Below, piece after piece: positions 14,444 to 16,042 of a stretch of DNA of 16,042 nt. Position 1 is the stretch's first letter; each line of letters begins with the position of its first letter. Where the stretch lies: contig DPKR01000142.1 in assembly GCA_003542415.1 (NCBI GenBank), forward strand, positions 1 to 16,042. Reading direction: 5' to 3'. This stretch comes from Alphaproteobacteria bacterium (GTDB lineage: Bacteria; Pseudomonadota; Alphaproteobacteria; RF32; CAG-239). The position numbers and the translations under genes are program-made. Under the pieces are notes generated by a model that was given only the letters and a program-made list of their open reading frames with translations, was not told where the DNA came from and made no database searches.

Positions 14444-14605
14444 TGCATCAAGTGATGCGGGGTATGCAAAACCCTTACAAAACCAGGCATTTGCCTTTAA
14501 ACCCGACATGGTCGGGGAGCTTTTAGTGTATATATAAAGACTAAAAGGTCATTTGGTTTTGTATGATTTTGCACTCTCCGACCGCTTTGGTGCGGTCGTT
14601 TTTTT
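14444..14605 (+). ncRNA. Candidate structured RNA with terminator (small RNA or 5' leader of the glycosyltransferase)
   Basis: Non-coding, about 160 nt. Hairpin GCATC/GATGC (14445-14458) comes first. Then a long-range stem: GGGG with CTCC (14459-14462/14576-14579, one G-U), TGCAAAA with TTTTGCA (14465-14471/14567-14573), internal loop, and TACAAAACCA with TGGTTTTGTA (14476-14485/14554-14563). It encloses three hairpins: AGGC/GCCT (14485-14496), CCCGAC/GTCGGG (14502-14516) and CTTTTAGT/ACTAAAAG (14520-14547), making a four-way junction. A terminator hairpin CGACCGC/GCGGTCG plus seven T (14579-14605) ends it. A weak promoter (TTGATT 14410-14415, 17 nt, TAGGTT) would start it near 14444. I match it to no known RNA family. 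Confidence 0.6.
14579..14605 (+). terminator. Terminator hairpin between the folded RNA and the glycosyltransferase
   Basis: CGACCGC (14579-14585), loop TTTGGT, GCGGTCG (14592-14598) and seven T, only 18 bases before the ATG of the next gene. Its first two bases overlap the 3' strand of the long-range stem, so it could act as an attenuator. Confidence 0.88.
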
Positions 14606-14622
14606 GTTATGAAAGGAAAAAA

Positions 14623-15441
14623 ATGCAAAACAACAAAACCATATGGACGTTTTGGGAACCTAAAGAAAACCTGCCGGCTTATTTGAAACTTTGTATGAAA
14701 ACATGGCAAAAATTTTTGCCGGAATATCAAGTTATTGTTCTTGATTATTCGAATTTAGACAATTATTTGGGGAAAGATTTTTTTGACCCTATTTTATATC
14801 AAAAATTTTCACTTCCAAAACAAGCTGACGCTATTCGTTGTGCCGTTTTAAGAAAATATGGCGGTATATGGATGGATTGCGACACAATTATCACTTCAGA
14901 TAAAATTCGAGATATTTTAAGCATCAAATCATCTTTTGTTTTGATTGGGACGCACGTGGCTTTTATTAAGGCTGATAAAAATTCTCCCATTTTAAAACAA
15001 TGGCTCAAAAATATTCAAAAGAACATTGCACGTTATAAATTATTTTTATCAAAATATAATTTTTGGGCTTTTATTTTGAACCCAAAATACAGAAAAAGGT
15101 ATAAAAGAGTTTATAAAAAATTCAAACGCTGGGATTATCTAGGCAATATGCTGCTTGATCGAATATTAAAACATTATGATTCTAATCTGACATATTTTCA
15201 AAGCGTTGATAAAACTAAAATGTTACCAGAGCTCTGTTTAACAGGTATATCCTCAAAACAAAACTATCAGAAATTTTATTTCGAAAGCAATGATATTTCA
15301 AAAGCTTTAAACGGAAACGGTGGACTCATTTTGCTCCATAATTCATGGACACCTGATAAATATCTGAAAATGAATGAAACAACTTTTTACAAGCAAAATA
15401 ATACTTTAGCTTCCGTTTTGAAGACTATTTTAAAAATCTAA
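14623..15441 (+). CDS. Glycosyltransferase, GT32/Caps_synth-like
   Basis: A 272-residue sugar transferase, probably in assembly of a surface polysaccharide or lipopolysaccharide. The N-terminal IWTFWEPKENLPAYLKLCMKTW (about 6-27) and the ADAIRCAVLRKYGGIWMDCDT segment (about 82-103) with a DxD motif (Asp-Cys-Asp) for nucleotide-sugar and metal binding are typical of the capsular polysaccharide synthesis / DXD-sugar group. The C-terminal part contains ILLHNSWTPD, a His-Trp region common in the fold. There is no membrane helix. The ATG at 14623 has AAAGGA just upstream; longer in-frame starts lie within the terminator region and were rejected. It is more A+T-rich than its neighbours and stands alone, which could mean later acquisition. 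Confidence 0.85.
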   Translation: MQNNKTIWTFWEPKENLPAYLKLCMKTWQKFLPEYQVIVLDYSNLDNYLGKDFFDPILYQKFSLPKQADAIRCAVLRKYGGIWMDCDTIITSDKIRDILSIKSSFVLIGTHVAFIKADKNSPILKQWLKNIQKNIARYKLFLSKYNFWAFILNPKYRKRYKRVYKKFKRWDYLGNMLLDRILKHYDSNLTYFQSVDKTKMLPELCLTGISSKQNYQKFYFESNDISKALNGNGGLILLHNSWTPDKYLKMNETTFYKQNNTLASVLKTILKI

Positions 15442-15462
15442 AATTGATGTTTTTTAAAACAT

Positions 15463-15516
15463 TTATAAAATTTGTAGATCCCTTGAATTTTTTGTTTCAC
15501 AAAAAATAGGGATGAC
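15463..15516. repeat. Palindromic dispersed repeat, copy 2
   Basis: TTTATAAAA lead, TTTGTAGATCCCTTGA (15471-15486), then perfect inner arms ATTTTTTGT/ACAAAAAAT around a TTC loop, then AGGGATGAC (15508-15516). Same outer edges as 10869-10925 but an entirely different inner stem. Confidence 0.7.
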
Positions 15517-15523
15517 GATTTAA

Positions 15524-15574
15524 TAAAAAAACCGCCATAAAGGCGGGTTTTTTAATGGTGCCGACAGAGAGACT
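15524..15574 (-). repeat. 51-bp direct repeat, copy A: terminator plus 3' end of tRNA-Thr
   Basis: Identical over 51 bases to 15740-15790. It contains the CCGCC/GGCGG terminator hairpin with its A and T runs (15525-15556), then the - strand tRNA 3' end: CCA, discriminator, acceptor 3' strand and part of the T-stem. The rest of the tRNA is absent, so this is a truncated tRNA copy. Confidence 0.88.
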
Positions 15575-15739
15575 AAATTTTTGTTCACAAAAATTTATAA
15601 CGAAAATAATAACATTTGCCACGGTTGCTATCGCTTTCCTTGCAAATGTTTTATTTCCTTCCTGTTCGCAAAAAAACAACATTTTGAGGTTGTTTTTTTG
15701 CTCCAGCCCTTTGGAAGTTCAAGGCCTCGTCGATACCAT
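15575..15739. other. 165-bp insert between the tRNA-derived direct repeats, three perfect hairpins
   Basis: No credible gene. Hairpins: AAATTTTTG/CAAAAATTT (15575-15596), AACATTTGC/GCAAATGTT (15611-15650) and a 13-bp stem of GCAAAAAAACAAC with its complement (15668-15701). Near 15710-15738 lies an inverted, imperfect copy of the tRNA 3' end (GGAAGTTCAAGGCC, then GTCGATACCATT) reading on the + strand. Confidence 0.7.
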
Positions 15740-15790
15740 TAAAAAAACCGCCATAAAGGCGGGTTTTTTAATGGTGCCGACAGAGAGACT
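15740..15790 (-). repeat. 51-bp direct repeat, copy B, overlapping the intact tRNA-Thr
   Basis: Second copy of the 51-bp repeat. It supplies the terminator (hairpin 15748-15763 with flanking A and T runs) and the 3' end of the functional tRNA gene. Confidence 0.88.
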
Positions 15791-15847
15791 TGAACTCCCG
15801 ACCCACTGATTACAAATCAGTTGCTCTACCAACTGAGCTATGTCGGC
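15772..15847 (-). tRNA. tRNA-Thr (anticodon UGU)
   Basis: 76 nt on the - strand, including an encoded 3' CCA. Acceptor GCCGACA pairs with TGTCGGC. D-arm AGCTCAGTTGGTAGAGC. Anticodon stem CTGAT/ATCAG with loop TTTGTAA gives anticodon UGU, reading ACA and other ACN threonine codons. T-arm contains GTTCAAGTC. A strong promoter lies upstream and a terminator directly downstream. Confidence 0.97.
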
Positions 15848-15863
15848 GTGTGACAATGAAAGC

Positions 15864-15892
15864 TATATAAAGGAGTTTTTTTTTAATGTCAA
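15864..15892 (-). promoter_or_regulatory. Promoter of tRNA-Thr
   Basis: Read on the - strand: TTGACA (15892-15887), a 17-nt spacer and TATATA (15869-15864), 16 bases before the mature tRNA 5' end. Confidence 0.75.
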
Positions 15893-15925
15893 TAAATATT
15901 TTAAAATCAGTGAAAAATTTTTTAT

Positions 15926-15953
15926 TTGACAAAAACTCTAAAAAATATATAAT
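15926..15953 (+). promoter_or_regulatory. Promoter of the truncated gene at the window end
   Basis: TTGACA (15926-15931), a 16-nt spacer and TATAAT (15948-15953), both perfect hexamers. An AU-rich, SD-less leader of about 30 nt leads to the ATG at 15991. Confidence 0.75.
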
Positions 15954-15990
15954 CACAATCAAGAAAATCCTATTATAAAAATCTATATTT

Positions 15991-16042
15991 ATGAGAACAA
16001 TTTTAATCAATCAGGTCGAAACCACCATTTACGGTTTTGACT
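15991..16042 (+). CDS. Start of a protein gene, cut by the window end
   Basis: Only 17 codons are visible: MRTILINQVETTIYGFD. Too short to assign a family. The consensus promoter upstream and the AU-rich SD-less leader, like those of the orphan genes at 483, 3843 and 8870, support a real start. Confidence 0.55.
   Translation, partial: MRTILINQVETTIYGFD

Noticed and set aside
14563..14622. Longer start for the glycosyltransferase
   Set aside because: The extension is translated from the terminator hairpin; the ATG at 14623 has a good SD and a family-like N-terminus.
15555..15809. Open frame ending in VPTERLELPTH on the + strand
   Set aside because: The end is the antisense translation of tRNA-Thr, a well-known false protein; the rest crosses terminators and hairpins.

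Overview
The window looks like a chromosomal segment from an AT-rich (roughly 60% A+T by eye) alphaproteobacterium, probably close to the replication origin. The reasons are the order mnmE - mnmG - rsmG - parA - parB, the two perfect parS sites beside parAB, sigma70-type promoters with good Shine-Dalgarno (SD) sites, and a tRNA gene with an encoded CCA. No transposase, phage gene or CRISPR array is visible. I cannot name a species.

Left block (1-6731, all + strand). It runs: the 3' end of mnmE; an AT-rich spacer with a diverged tandem repeat and five GANTC sites; an orphan membrane-anchored protein; mnmG; a PHP-family histidinol phosphatase; a 74-residue orphan; and then rsmG, parA, parB and a small Cys-rich ferredoxin-thioredoxin-reductase-like protein, packed as one operon. 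MnmE and MnmG together modify tRNA wobble uridine and RsmG methylates 16S rRNA. ParA, ParB and parS form the chromosome segregation machine. Both parS copies lie inside genes (mnmG, rsmG), in the same frame, encoding the peptide NVSRET.

Middle block (6732-13143, mostly - strand). It runs: a gene fragment resembling the C-terminus of a DUF4402-type surface protein; an MsbA-like ABC exporter with a near-consensus promoter; a divergent four-helix membrane protein (+ strand); a three-gene operon (unknown protein, thioredoxin-fold lipoprotein, secreted protein); a repeat-rich spacer; yebC-ruvC; and a half-size DEAD-box protein whose DEAD motif reads DDIN.

Right block (13144-16042). It runs: class II fructose-bisphosphate aldolase (+); a strongly folded RNA candidate ending in its own terminator; a GT32/Caps_synth-like glycosyltransferase (+); a palindromic repeat; a tRNA-Thr(UGU) gene (-) whose 3' end plus terminator is duplicated as a perfect 51-bp direct repeat; and the first 17 codons of another + strand gene.

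The most unusual signals are: (1) a 15-base motif close to AACASTGTATTTAAA that occurs seven times in the first 10 kb, always in the same orientation whatever the gene direction; (2) the folded RNA at 14444-14605; (3) the degenerate single-domain DEAD-box protein; (4) the tRNA-Thr 3'-end duplications; and (5) hairpin repeats, including one pair that keeps its outer stem while replacing the inner arms.
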